Part shown: positions 12,471 through 27,379 of the stretch, piece by piece
Numbering within the stretch: the first letter of the stretch is position 1
Layout of the letters: every line of letters starts with the position of its first letter
NCBI RefSeq assembly: GCF_949987515.2
Contig: NC_082689.1
Location: 6,687,501-6,751,500 of the forward strand
DNA length: 64,000 nucleotides
Direction: 5' to 3'
Origin: Delphinus delphis
Taxonomy: Eukaryota > Chordata > Mammalia > Artiodactyla > Delphinidae
Notes under the pieces: model-generated
What the model saw: the letters and a program-made list of their open reading frames with translations, nothing else
Told to the model about the DNA's origin: nothing
The model's database searches: none
Program-made: the position numbers and the translations under genes

Positions 12471-13180
12471 AAAATCGATGGCTGTGGATGCTTGTGCAGA
12501 ATCTTCCCTCCCTCTGACAAATTTCACAGGGCATCTCCTCCATTACTCTGTCTTCTAGGGCCTGTTCAGGGCACTCATGTGCCTGCTTGAAAGTGTAGCT
12601 TCTCTTTTTGAAGATGCTATTAAATGTTTTCATTGGCTGCGGTTGTGCAGAACCATTTTGGAAGGGAAGTTCCATGCAACTCAGGTTGGTCCTGCTTTGC
12701 TTGATGCTGGGTGCCTGCAATCCACAGTGATGGTCGTGGATGCATGGCGACACAGTGGAGGAGCGCCGCGCCTTCTGGTAGCTGTCCAGTTCCTCCGACA
12801 GGTCTGCAGATGTCTCCTTGTCTCTCGGTGAAAACAATTCATAATGAGGAGGATCAAACTCTTCGTGAAATCCAGTTTTATTAAAAGCAGTTTTGCAAGC
12901 CATGACCTTTTTTCAAGGCTGTTTCACTTGTACTTAAATAGAAATAATGAGAAGGACCAAGACAATCCCTGACGCAATGCCAACAACTGTTCCGTGAGTT
13001 TTAGTGATTTGTTCAAGCAGTCCTGCTTTTTTCTTTTCTTTACAATGATTTTCATCCCAAGGGTATGCACAGTTTTGAACCCCATTACAGATTAAAGAAT
13101 TATTGATGCACATGTTGCTATGGCAAAAGAAAGTGCTGTCTGTGCAGGGAGACTCCACAAAGGAAGTAAAAAGCATTCTG

Positions 13181-13393
13181 GGGCTTCCCTGGTGGCGCAG
13201 TGGTCGAGAGTCCGCCTGCCCATGCAGGGGACGCGGGTTCGTGCCCCGGTCCGGGAAGATCCCACATGCCGCGGAGCGGCTGGGCCCGTGAGCCATGGCC
13301 ACTGAGCCTGCGCGTCCGGAGCCTGTGTTCCGCAACGGGAGAGGCCACAGCAGTGAGAGGCCCACGTACCGCAAAAAAGAAAAAAAGAAAAAA
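13181..13393 (+). repeat. CHR SINE inside NETO2P
   Basis: The full CHR body and A-rich tail interrupt the end of the second CUB domain. The duplication aaaaagcattctg is visible at about 13168-13180 and 13393-13405. Confidence 0.95.
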
Positions 13394-16300
13394 AAAAGCA
13401 TTCTGAACGTGCTAAGCCGACTACCTTCATCAGCCCACATTCGTATCACCTCAACTCCTGTTTTAAGCATTACGTCATGGGCCACAGTGCTGCAAAACTT
13501 GGCCTTCAGATTTTCAGTAGAACTGCTCCCATCATAGACTGCAACGAAGTTTCTCTTGCATTCATTTGAGTGCTCCATTTGATAATCTAGGAACCTCAAA
13601 TAAATCTTACCTTTTGGAGTAGCTTTAATCATCCACATGCAATCAACCGCTTGGCCGGGTTTTGTTTTCTCCCCTTGTTCTACCTGACTCCAACGTACTA
13701 TTCCGTCAGCTCCTGACAATTCAAACTGGCCATCTCCTAGGTAAGTAAAGTCTGAATCTGGAATAAACGAATATTTTGCTAGAAATTCCAGTCCTTCACG
13801 TTCTTCATCGGAACTGAACTTAATCCACATGAATCTCCCTGTTGATCTAATTAATGGAGGGCTTTTCACACCACAGTCACGATCTACATGTGGAGAGAAA
13901 CCAAACGGCCCGTCTCGAACTTCCAAGTGATCAAACCGACATTCAAATGATGGTTCTAATACAATAATGTTCATCAAAGGTCAGCTGTGTTTTTTGACGT
14001 GAAGCAGCTTCCAAAATGTAGATACATTCCTTGTTTGGTGGATATGAGTCAAGATAATCTGGTGAAGCAAAATGACCTCCATTGCTGGTTCGAACCCAAA
14101 GGCCACGCTGGGTTGCAGGCATGTGCTTGATTCCAATATTTTGTCCATCTTGAGTCTTTTGGGCCACAGCAATCCCTTCCACTGCAAGTATTGTTATTAA
14201 CCACACAGGATGGAGCAGAGCTGCTCCAGGGCCATGATCCCGAGCTGTCCGGTGCTTCGCTGCGGGGCTGAGGAGGCGGCGGCGGCAGCCCCGCTCCATC
14301 CCCATCGCCCGCCACTAGGTTGCTCCCCAAGGGGTAGGGCTCAGGTCCTGCGGCCCGCCATGCCCGAGCCTCCCGGCGGGCTCTTGCGCTGCCCCAGCCC
14401 CGCGACGGGCGCCGCCGCTTGCTCCGCAGCGCTCAGTCCCATCGACCGCCTCGGAGCCGGGGAGCGCGGACCGGAGGGACCTGACCTGCGCCGTCAGCCT
14501 GCGGCTGCGGCACAAACCCCACCCAAGTTCAAACTAAAATTTTTTGAACAGCAAAGGAAATTAGTAACAAAAGGAAAAGGCCACTTACTGAATGGGTGAA
14601 GATATTTGCAAATGATGTACCTGATAAGGGGTTAATATCCAAAATACGGAAAGAAAACATACAAGTCAACAACGACAACAAATAACATGATTAAAAATCG
14701 GCAGAGGACTCAAATAGACATTTTTCCAGAGAAAACAGACAGATGGCCAATAGGCACATGAAAAAATTCTCAACATCATTAATCATCAAGGAAATGCAAA
14801 TCAAAACCACAATAAGATTATCACTGCACACCTGTCAAAATGGCTATTATCAAAAAGACAATAAGTAACAAGTGTTGGTGAGGATGTAGAGAAAAGGGAA
14901 CCCTCGTACACTATTGGTGGAAAAGTAAATTGGGGAAGCCACTATAGAAAACAACATGAAGGGTCCTCAAAAAATTAAAAATAGAAACCCCATATGATCC
15001 AGCATTTCTACTTCTGGGCACTTAACCAAAGAAAGGAAAACACCAATTACAAAATATATATGCATCCCTATGTTCACTGCGGCATTATTTACAATAGACA
15101 AGAATATTGGCTATTGCATATTACTCAGCCATAAAAAAGAATGGAAACTTGTTTTTGCGACAACATGAATGGACCTGGGGCTATTATGCTTAGTGAAATA
15201 AGTCAGGTAGAGAAAGACAAATACTGTATGATTTCACTTACATGTGGAAAATAAAAGGCAAAGCAAATGAACAACATGAACAACTATAACAAAACAGAGA
15301 ACTTCCGGGAAGATAGCGGAAGAGTAAGATGCGGAGATCACCTTTCTCCCCACAGATACACCAGAAATACATCTACACGTGGAACAACTCCTATAGAACA
15401 CCTACTGAATGCTGGCAGATAGACCTCAGACCTCCCAAAGGCAAGAAACCCGCCACGTACCTGGGTAGGGAAAAAGAAAAAAGAATAAACAGAGACAAAA
15501 GGATAGGGACGGGACCTGCACAAGTGGGAGGGAGCTGTGAAGGAGGAAAGGTTTCCACACACTAGGACCCCCTTCGCGGGCGGAGACTGCGGGTGGCGGA
15601 GGAGGGAAGCTTCGGAGCCGCGGAGGAGAGCACAGCAACAGGGGTGCGGAGGGCAAAGCAGAGAGATTCACGCACAGAGGATGGGTGCCGACCGGCACTC
15701 ACCAGCCCGAGAGGCTTGTCTACTCCCCCGCCGGGGCGGGCGGGGTTGGGAGCTGAGGCTCGGGCTTCGGTCTGAGCGCAGGGAGAGGACTGGGGTTGGC
15801 GGTGTGAACACAGCCTGCAGGGGGTTAGTGCGCCACGGCTAGCCGGGAGGGAGTCCGGGGAGAAGTCTGGAGCTGCCGAAGAGGCAAGAGACTTCTTACC
15901 TCTTTGTTTCCTGGTGCGCGAGGAGAAGGGATTAAGAGCTCCAGAGACGGGCGCGAGCCGCGGCTATCAGCGCGGACCCCAGAGACGGGCATGAGACGCT
16001 AAGGCTGCTGCTGCCGCCACCAAGAAGCCTGTGTGCGAGTACAGGTCACTATCCACACCCCTCTTCCGCGGAGCCTGTGTAGCCCGCCACTGCCAGGGTC
16101 CTGGGATCCAGGGACAACTCCCCCAGGAGAACGCATGGCGTGCTTCAGGCTGGTGCAACGTCACGCCGGCCTCTGCCGCCGCAGGCCCGCCCTGCACTCC
16201 GTGCCCCTCCCTCCCCGCGGCCTGAGTGAGCCAGAGCCCCCGAATCAGCGGCTCCTTTAACCCCGTCCTGTCTGAGCAAAGAACAGATGCCCTCCGGCGA

Positions 16301-17022
16301 CCTACACGCAGAGGCCGGGCCAAATCCAAAGCCGAGCCCCTGGGAGCTGTGCGAACAAAGAAGAGAAAGGGAAATCTCTCCCAGCAGCCTCAGAAGCAGC
16401 GGATTAAAGCTCCATGATCTACTTGATGTACCCTGCATCTGTGGAACACCTGAATGGACAACGAGTCATCCCAAATTAAGGAGGTGGACTTTGAGAGCAA
16501 GATTTATGAGTTTTTCCCCTTTTCCTCTTTTTGATGAAAGGCTCTTGGTGCTGCAGCCAGGAGTCAGTGCTGTGCCTCTGAGTGGGAGAGCCAACTTCAG
16601 GACACTGGTCCACAAGAGACCTCCCAGCTCCACGTAGTATCAAATGGCAAAAATCTCCCAGAGATCTCCATCTCAACACCAGCACCCAGCTTCACTCAAC
16701 GACCAGCAAGCTACAGTGCTGGACATCCTATGCCAAACAACTAGCAAGACAGGAACACAACCCCACCCACTAGCAGAGAGGCTGCCCAAAATCATAACAA
16801 GTCCACAGACACCCCAAAACACACCACCAGACGTGGACCTGCCCACCAGAAAGACAAGATCCAGCCTCATCCACCAGAACACAGGCACTAGTTCCCTCCA
16901 CCAGGAAGCCTACACAATCCACTGAACCAACCTTAGCCACTGGGGACAGACGCCAAAAACAACGGGAACTATGAACCTGCAGCCTGCAAAAAGGAGACCC
17001 CAAACACAGTAAGGTAAGCAAA

Positions 17023-17819
17023 ATGAGAAGACAGAAAAACACACAGCAGATGAAGCAGCAAGATAAAAACCCACCAGACCTAACAAATGAAGAGGAAATA
17101 GGCAGTCTACCTGAAAAAGAATTCAGAATACTGATAGTAAAGATGATCCAAAATCTTGGAAATAGAATAGAGAAAATGCAAGAAACATTTAACAAGGACC
17201 TAGAAGAACTAAAGTTGAAACAAACAATGATGAACAACACAATAAATGAAATTAAAAATACTCTAGATGGGATCAATAGCAGAATAACTGAGGCAGAAGA
17301 ACGGATAAGTGACCTGGAAGATAAAATAGTAGAAATAACTACTGCAGAGCAGAATAAAGAAAAAAGAATGAAAAGAACTGAGGACAGTCTCAGAGACCTC
17401 TGGGACAACATTAAACGCACCAACATTCGAATTATAGGGGTTCCAGAAGAAGAAGAGAAAAAGAAAGGGACTGAGAAAATATTTGAAGAGATTATAGTAG
17501 AAAACTTCCCTAATATGGGAAAGGAAATAGTTAATCAAGTCCAGGAAGCACAGAGAGTCCCATACAGGATAAATCCAAGGAGAAATACGCCAAGACACAT
17601 ATTAATCAAACTGTCAAAAATTAAATACAGGGCTTCCCTGGTGGCGCAGTGGTTGGGAGTCTGCCTGCCGATGCAGGGGACACGGGTTCGTGCCCCGGTC
17701 TGGGAGGATCCCGCATGCCGCGGGGCGGCTAGGCCCATGAGCCATGGCCGCTGAGTCTGTGCGTCCGGAGCCTGTGCTCCGCAGCGGGAGAGGCCACGGC
17801 GGTGAGAGGCCCGCGTACC

Positions 17820-17853
<34 letters not shown>

Positions 17854-18147
17854 AAATACAAAGAAAACATATTAAAAGCAGCAAGGGAAAAACAACAAAT
17901 AACACACAAGGGAATCCCCATAAGGTTAACAGCTGATCTTTCAGCAGAAACTCTGCAAGCCAGGAGGGACTGGCAGGACATACTTAAAGTGATGAAGGAG
18001 AAAAAACTGCAACCAAGATTACTCTACCCAGCAAGGACCTCATTCAGATTTGATGGAGAAATTAAAACCTTTACAGACAAGCAAAAGCTGAGAGAGTTCA
18101 GCACCACCAAACCAGCTTTACAACAACTGCTAAAGGAACTTGTCTAG
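17023..18147 (+). pseudogene. L1 ORF1 (RNA-binding chaperone), interrupted by a SINE
   Basis: ORF1p coats L1 RNA as a trimer. The ATG at 17023 opens a Lys/Gln-rich N-terminus, followed by a heptad-rich coiled coil (about residues 50-125, 'ILIVKMIQNLGNRIEKM' onward) and the RNA-recognition region. Reading stops being ORF1 at 17630, where a CHR SINE is inserted. After the SINE, the frame resumes from the duplicated target and ends '...LLKELV' with TAG at 18145-18147. Apart from the SINE I see no stop or frameshift, so the pre-insertion ORF1 (about 300 residues) appears intact. Confidence 0.9.
17630..17850 (+). repeat. CHR SINE in L1 ORF1
   Basis: Complete SINE with an A-run of about 30 bases. 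It is flanked by aaaaattaaataca at 17616-17629 and again ending at 17860. The long pure A-tail and clean duplication suggest a fairly recent insertion. Confidence 0.96.
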
Positions 18148-18205
18148 GCAAGAAACACAAGATAAGGAAAAGACCTACAATAATGAACCCAAAACAATTA
18201 AGAAA

Positions 18206-22206
<4,001 letters not shown>

Positions 22207-22883
22207 GAAAAAAAAATGTCATGAAGAACCTAGGGGTAAAACAGGAATAAAGACACAGACCTACTAGAGAATGTACTTGAGGATATGGGGAGGGGGAAGG
22301 GTAAGCTATGACAAAGTGAGAGAGAGGCATGGACATATATACACCACCAAACGTAAGGTAGATAGCTAGTGGGAAGCAACCGCATAGCACAGGGAGATCA
22401 GCTCGGTGCTTTGTGACCGCCTAGAGGGGTGGGATAGGGAGGGTGGGAGGGAGGGAGACGCAAGAGGGAAGAGATATGGGAACATATGTGTATATATATA
22501 ACTGATTCATTTTGTTGTAAAGCAGAAACTAACACACCATTGTAAAGCAATTATACTCCAATAAAGATGTTTAAAAAAAAAAACACAGAAACAGACTCAT
22601 AGATACAGAGAACAAACAGGTAGTTGATAGAGTGGAGAGGAGTACGGAAAGATGAGAAATGGGTGGGAGGGATTAAGATACAAACTTCAGTTGCAAAATA
22701 TATGTTACAGGTAAGAAATTAGAGTGTGAGAAATACTGTCAACAGTTACGTAATATCTTTCTACGGTGAATATCATAGCCTGATTTACTGTAGTGATTAT
22801 TTTGAAGTGTATGGAAGTACTGAATCACTATGTAGTGTGATAGGAGCTAACATAGTGCTGTAGGTCAATTATACTTCAAAAAC

Positions 22884-23275
22884 AAACAAACAAGCTTATA
22901 GAAATAGAAATTCAATTTGTGGCCACCAGAAGCGTGGAATGGGGGGAGGGGGAATTGGATGAAGGTGGTCAAAGGGTACAAACTTCCAGTTGTAAGAGAA
23001 ATAAGTGCTAGGGATGTAATGTACAACATGGTAAAGATAATTAGCACTGCTCTATGTTATCTATGAAAGTCGCTGAGAGTAAATTCAAAGAGTTCTCATC
23101 CTAAGGAAAAAAAAATTTTCTGTTCCTTTAATTTTGTATCCATATGCGATGATGGGTGATCACTAAACTTACTGTGGTAAGCGTCTCATGATCTAGGTAA
23201 GTCAATCACTATGCTGTCCACCTTAAGCTTATACAGTGCTGCATGTCAATTATATCTCAATAAAACTGGAAGAAA
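22884..23275 (+). mobile_element. Second L1 3'UTR
   Basis: A further L1 3' end of a related type ('ggtggtcaaagggtacaaac', 'caattatatctcaataaaac') directly follows the end of the host L1. Confidence 0.7.
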
Positions 23276-23289
23276 CAATGGCAAATGAG

Positions 23290-24240
23290 TACCTGAAAAA
23301 ATTTTTATATTGAGTATATGTTTAATGGATCATGTTTTTGATATATTTGATTCAATAAAATATATTACTAAAATTAATTTTAACACTCATTTTGCTTTTT
23401 TTAATATGTCTACTAAAAAGCCTTTAATTACATATGTGGCTTGGAGTATATTTCTATTGGATAATTCTGTACTAGACCATAAAGAAAACCTATTAAGAAA
23501 TTTTTTAAAGCAGTGACCCCACAAGAAACATTCTCTGATTATAATTCAAAATCATTAGAGAAAAATAAGAGAATGATGGCTACAAAACATCTTAACTATA
23601 TGGGAATTAAGAAACAGCCTTGTTAAAAAAAATAGATAGCCACGGACTCAAAGAGGAAATCAATAATGTAAATTTAAGAGAAAGAAAATGAGAGCAATTT
23701 ATACCAAAATCTAAGGATTCAAGAAAACGTTTTATGTATGACCTTCAATTCTTCATTATTAAGAAAACATAAAGGAACTTAATGCTTACCTAAGGAAATG
23801 AGAAAAACAGCTATAACATAAATCAAGGGATACAAGGATGATAGCATTAATAAAAACAATAAGCTGCGATTAATGAAATAGAAAACAAAAATAGTAAAAA
23901 GAATAAGCAAATCCAAAAGTTATTTCTTTGAGAAGACCAATAATATAATTCAACCCATCATAAACTTTAAGAAGAAAAGGAACAAAAATATTAAAACTTT
24001 AGACTTTAGTCTTTCATATTTTGAGAAGAATTTCCATAAACATTTAAAGGAGTCACATCTAAGGGTAAACCAAGCCAAATAAATAAGAATGACAAAATCT
24101 CAAAGTAAAACAAAAGCTAGTGGAACAAAAAAGATAATGCTGTGCTTACAATGTACAAAACTTGAGAATTTCAGTGTAGATGATCTTTCATGTACCAAAT
24201 AAACTGGCACAAACATATCTACGTGCCGCCAGATGACATA
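23290..24240 (+). mobile_element. Very old L1 ORF2 fragment
   Basis: Heavily decayed. Phrases such as 'ggactcaaagaggaaatcaa', 'gaatgatggctacaaaacatc' and 'ttctttgagaagaccaata' match the ORF2 region after the endonuclease. Confidence 0.6.
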
Positions 24241-24264
24241 CCTTGGCTTGCTTGGCACCTTTTA

Positions 24265-24400
24265 AATAATGATAATAGATAACATTTGTGTGCTCTCTGT
24301 GACAGTATTAAGGTCAGAATGGTTAGGTCACCCACCCAAGGTCATTCAGCTATAAAATGGTAGTGAGGATTTGAACCAATGCAGTCTACTCTAGAGAATA
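24265..24400 (-). repeat. MIR SINE
   Basis: The antisense MIR core is recognisable ('aaggtcattcagctataaaatggtag', 'ggatttgaacc'). Confidence 0.7.
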
Positions 24401-25330
24401 TATTCACACAGAAAAAGTAAAAAGAAAAGAGCGGCAATTGTTTTTTAAAATGCCTCCCTACTTTCCCTTTTTACAAATCTAATATATACATACATATTTT
24501 ATAACTGGTCAAATGCATTGCATATAGGAAGAAAAAACCAGTAGAATAGATCCTTTATGGTGTGAGCAAAAAAGAAAAATGAAGTTAGAGTCCTGTGCAA
24601 TAACATATACTACATTAATAAAAAGAGATACAAAAGTAAGAATACAAAAACTATAAGAGATCTAAAGTCACGGAAGTTAATATAAATTCAGTGACTATTA
24701 CATAAAAGGGCAAAAAGGATGGCTAACTCAGTGGATTAAGGAACAAATCTGGCCCCCAAGAGTCCTATTTCAATTAAACTCAAATATTCAGGTTTAACCT
24801 AAGAAGACTCTGAAAGGATGAGGAAAGCAGTAGTTCCTGTCATGGAAACTTGGGGTGGGGTGGCTTGGGCCGGGGTAGGTTTGGTGATGTGGTCAGCCCC
24901 TCCTAACAAACCCTTCCTCTTTGAGACTCATTTCTCAGCATCACTGTCCCCACCTTCACTGAGTTTATAGGCTCAGTTTTATCTCCTCTCTAGCCCCTGC
25001 CACTATCCTTTGATGCCCTCAGTGTCCCAAGCAGAAGACCTATCTGACATGCCATCAAACTCTGGTTCATCCCCACATTTTACTCCAGACACCAACTCCT
25101 GGTCAGAAGACTTCTCATCAGCACAGCTCCATCTCTGAAAAGTTGGACTCAATTATTTCTTTCTCTGATCACAGAGACCCCAACTTCTCTCTCTGGCATT
25201 GTCTCACTTCCACTTAATTTTTCGACCTCTCTGAAACTTCTGCTTCCTTTTGGTGTTTAGGTCTCCTGTGACCACACCTCCGTCCATTCCAAGACAAAAC
25301 CACTAAGAACTATCAGGTCAACCAATGTAA
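24401..25330. other. No gene recognised
   Basis: AT-rich and then C-rich single-copy-looking DNA. No exon, RNA gene or clear repeat was seen. Confidence 0.5.
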
Positions 25331-25332
25331 TT

Positions 25333-25690
25333 GGGACTTCCCTGGTGGAGCAGTGGTTAAGAATCCGCCTGCCAGTGCAGGGGACACGGGTTCGAGCCCT
25401 GGTCTGGGAAGATCCCATATGCCACGGAGCAACCAAGCCCATGCACCACAACTACTGAGCCTGCGCTCTAGAGCCCGCGAGCCACAACTACTGAGCCCGT
25501 GTGCCACAACTACTGAAACCCACGCACCTAGAGCCTGTACTCTGCAACAAGAGAAGCCACCACAATGAGAAGCCCGCGCACCGCAACGAGGAGTAGCCCC
25601 CACTTGCCGCAACTAGAGAAAGCCCGTGTGCAGCAACAAAGACCCAATGCAGCCAAAAATAAACAAATTAATTAATTAAGTTAAACAACA
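25333..25690 (+). repeat. CHR-type SINE, long form
   Basis: Begins gggacttccctggtggagca, carries the long body with repeated 'ccacaactactgagcc' and ends in 'aattaattaag' and (caa)n. Confidence 0.92.
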
Positions 25691-26064
25691 ACAACAACAA
25701 CAAACAAAGCCAGGCTTGTAAAAAAAAAGAAGTGTTTAAAAAAAATTTTTAAACAAATGTAATTTGCCAGTTCTTTCATCCTTCTTGAACACCCTCAAGC
25801 AAAAACCCCTGATGGATGGATTCACAGCTCAAGTTCTCTGCTCCTACTCAGCTGGAGAAAATTGCACAACTGTTACGAACATGCCTTTACTAAAGGGTGA
25901 TCATGGTTGAATCACACCATTGCTTGTCAATCCTATTATGGACCCTCACCGCTTCCTCTCATTCCTCTCAAAGACCATCGCAAACCTTTACTGCACTACT
26001 GGAGGCACTTTAACAATTTATCTCACCAAAGACTGTTAGAAGGAGAATGAGAGGTGGAAATCTT

Positions 26065-26259
26065 TTTTTTTTTTGCGGGCCTCTCACTGTTGTGGCCTCT
26101 CCCATTGCGGAGCACAGGCTCCGGACGCACAGGCTCAGCGGCCATGGCTCACGGGCCCAGCCGTTCCGCGGCACGTGGGATCTTCCCGGACCGGGGCACG
26201 AACCCGCGTCCCCCGCATCGTCAGGCGGACTCTCGATCACTGCGCCACCAGGGAAGCCC
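26065..26259 (-). repeat. CHR SINE just 3' of the UGT1A3-like exon
   Basis: Minus-strand CHR copy (poly-T at its left end, head complement 'gcgccaccagggaagccc'). It is flanked by ggtggaaatcttt at 26053 and 26260. It lies about 110 bp inside the UGT1A first intron. The exon's open frame runs past its donor into this SINE. Confidence 0.95.
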
Positions 26260-26371
26260 GGTGGAAATCTTTAAAAAGATCAGTAGATAAATAAGCACCT
26301 GGAAGTAAGTTGTTTTTTAAAACAATAGGCTCCACTTGGAACATTGATTGAATAAAAGCACCAATACAGAC

Positions 26372-27235
26372 CCGAGATAATGGTTTCCTGTTGGCACAGT
26401 TGATACCCCCAATGAAGACCATGTTGGGCATGATTGGCCGGGGGTAGTCCATCACAAAGTCTCCTCTGAACAGCCAAATGGATGCAGAGTCAAAAATTTC
26501 CACCAGCGACACCTCTCTGTGAAGAAGCTCAGAGGCCATACGTGCATAAGGAGTAAAAGAAAGTTGGCAAATGTACTTGAAGCTCAAAGGGTAGAGCAGG
26601 TTCTTGACCCTTTGGAAGAATGTCATGTGGTCTGAATTCATTGTTAGTAAACTAGGAACATACGAAAAAGGCTTTGGGCACGCTGTGCCCTCAGTATCTA
26701 AGTTACATGGAATGGAACGCAAAAAAAACACAGCTGGAATCGACAGGTACTTAGCCAGCACCGCTCCGCAGGGGTAAACGGGGTCCGTTAAAACCACATC
26801 AAAGGAACTGGCATTCAGGTGCCTGATCAGGTCCCTGTTATACAATAGTTCCTCACAAGACCTTTGAAAGACCAAAGACACATTTTTCAAAGAGGCCATA
26901 GTTTCCAAAAACAGTGTTAGAAAATGTATTCTTTCAAAAAACAGATGAGTCTTGCCTGTCACGATGTAATCAAATTCATCCTGGGTGTATGGGACAGCAT
27001 AGGTTCTCATGGTGAAAAAGTCCTCTGCCTTGATGTGCATATTCACCTCGGGAGAAACGACCACTGCTTTGTGACCTCTGGCATGGAGCTCCCGCACGGC
27101 CTCCCGCATGCTGAGCCAGTGGCTGCCCTCCATGGGGACCACCAGCACCTTCCCAGCCTCGGCCCATCGCCCGACGCACAGGCAGAGCAAGAGGCCAGGG
27201 AGCAACTGCCAGGGAAGCTGCAGCCCCAGGGACAT
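26372..27235 (-). CDS. UGT1A3: UGT1A first exon, UGT1A3/4/5-like
   Basis: It encodes the aglycone-binding N-terminal half (288 residues) of a UDP-glucuronosyltransferase of the ER membrane, which attaches glucuronic acid from UDP-glucuronate to bilirubin-like, steroid or drug substrates. The ATG is at 27235. A signal peptide covers residues 1-27 ('...GRWAEA'), followed by '[16 protein letters not shown]' with catalytic His39 and partner Asp151 in '[11 protein letters not shown]'. The exon ends with the conserved '[16 protein letters not shown]' and 'KPLSR'. His39 is the UGT1A3 state, since human UGT1A4 has Pro there. The usual Asp before 'GSHW' is Glu36. The frame is intact. The donor is CGG|GTCTGT, weaker than usual. 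Exons 2-5 must lie left of the window. The symbol is approximate because orthology within 1A3-1A5 is not resolvable here. Confidence 0.93.
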
Positions 27236-27362
27236 CTCTGCAGAAGCCCAAAGCAGCTGACTTTCCGTTCAGGCTGTGCCGCCTGCATTTGTTTTCTTTA
27301 TCTTATCATCAGGCCTCTTAAGCAAAATGGCATGTAATTGGAAGGCAGTGCTCCCTCATTAC

Positions 27363-27375
27363 ATTAATCATTACA
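27363..27375 (+). promoter_or_regulatory. HNF1-like site upstream of the UGT1A3-like exon
   Basis: attaatcattaca lies 128-140 bp upstream of the ATG and fits the palindromic HNF1 site GTTAATNATTAAC at 9 of 12 fixed positions. HNF1 sites at this distance are known for liver UGT1A promoters. Function here is inferred. Confidence 0.4.
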
Positions 27376-27379
27376 GAAT

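Larger units (their letters stand above)
10853..14528 (-). pseudogene. NETO2P: Processed (retroposed) pseudogene of NETO2, near full-length mRNA
   Basis: NETO2 is a brain membrane protein with two CUB domains, one LDLa domain, a transmembrane helix and a cytoplasmic tail, and acts as an auxiliary subunit of kainate receptors. On the minus strand the copy has a GC-rich 5'UTR (14236-14528), an ATG at 14235, a signal peptide, both CUB domains, the LDLa region, the transmembrane segment ('[16 protein letters not shown]') and the tail, all without introns. The reading frame ends at 12320-12333/12471 and about 1.5 kb of 3'UTR follows. An ATTAAA signal sits at 10880-10885 (complement), and the poly-T at about 10854-10862 marks the A-tail. 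Flanks tcaaactaaaat at 10841-10852 and 14529-14540 are the target-site duplication, and host L1 resumes on both sides. It is broken by a one-base insertion near 13965, two stops just after the transmembrane segment (near 12910-12935), a SINE and an L1 tail. Confidence 0.95.

Noticed and set aside
14200..14530. GC-rich start region on the minus strand that could look like a live NETO2 promoter and exon
   Set aside because: It is continuous with the intronless coding body and bounded by the target-site duplication, so it is retroposed 5'UTR.
15300..16450. CpG-rich block with several open frames, resembling a gene promoter
   Set aside because: It is the 5'UTR of the full-length L1 and joins directly to ORF1.
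16770..17426. Minus-strand frame of 218 codons
   Set aside because: Antisense shadow of L1 ORF1; the hydrophobic look comes from its complement.
26237..26371. Extension of the UGT1A3-like frame past the donor
   Set aside because: It runs into intron and an inserted SINE, and homology to other UGT1A proteins stops at the donor.
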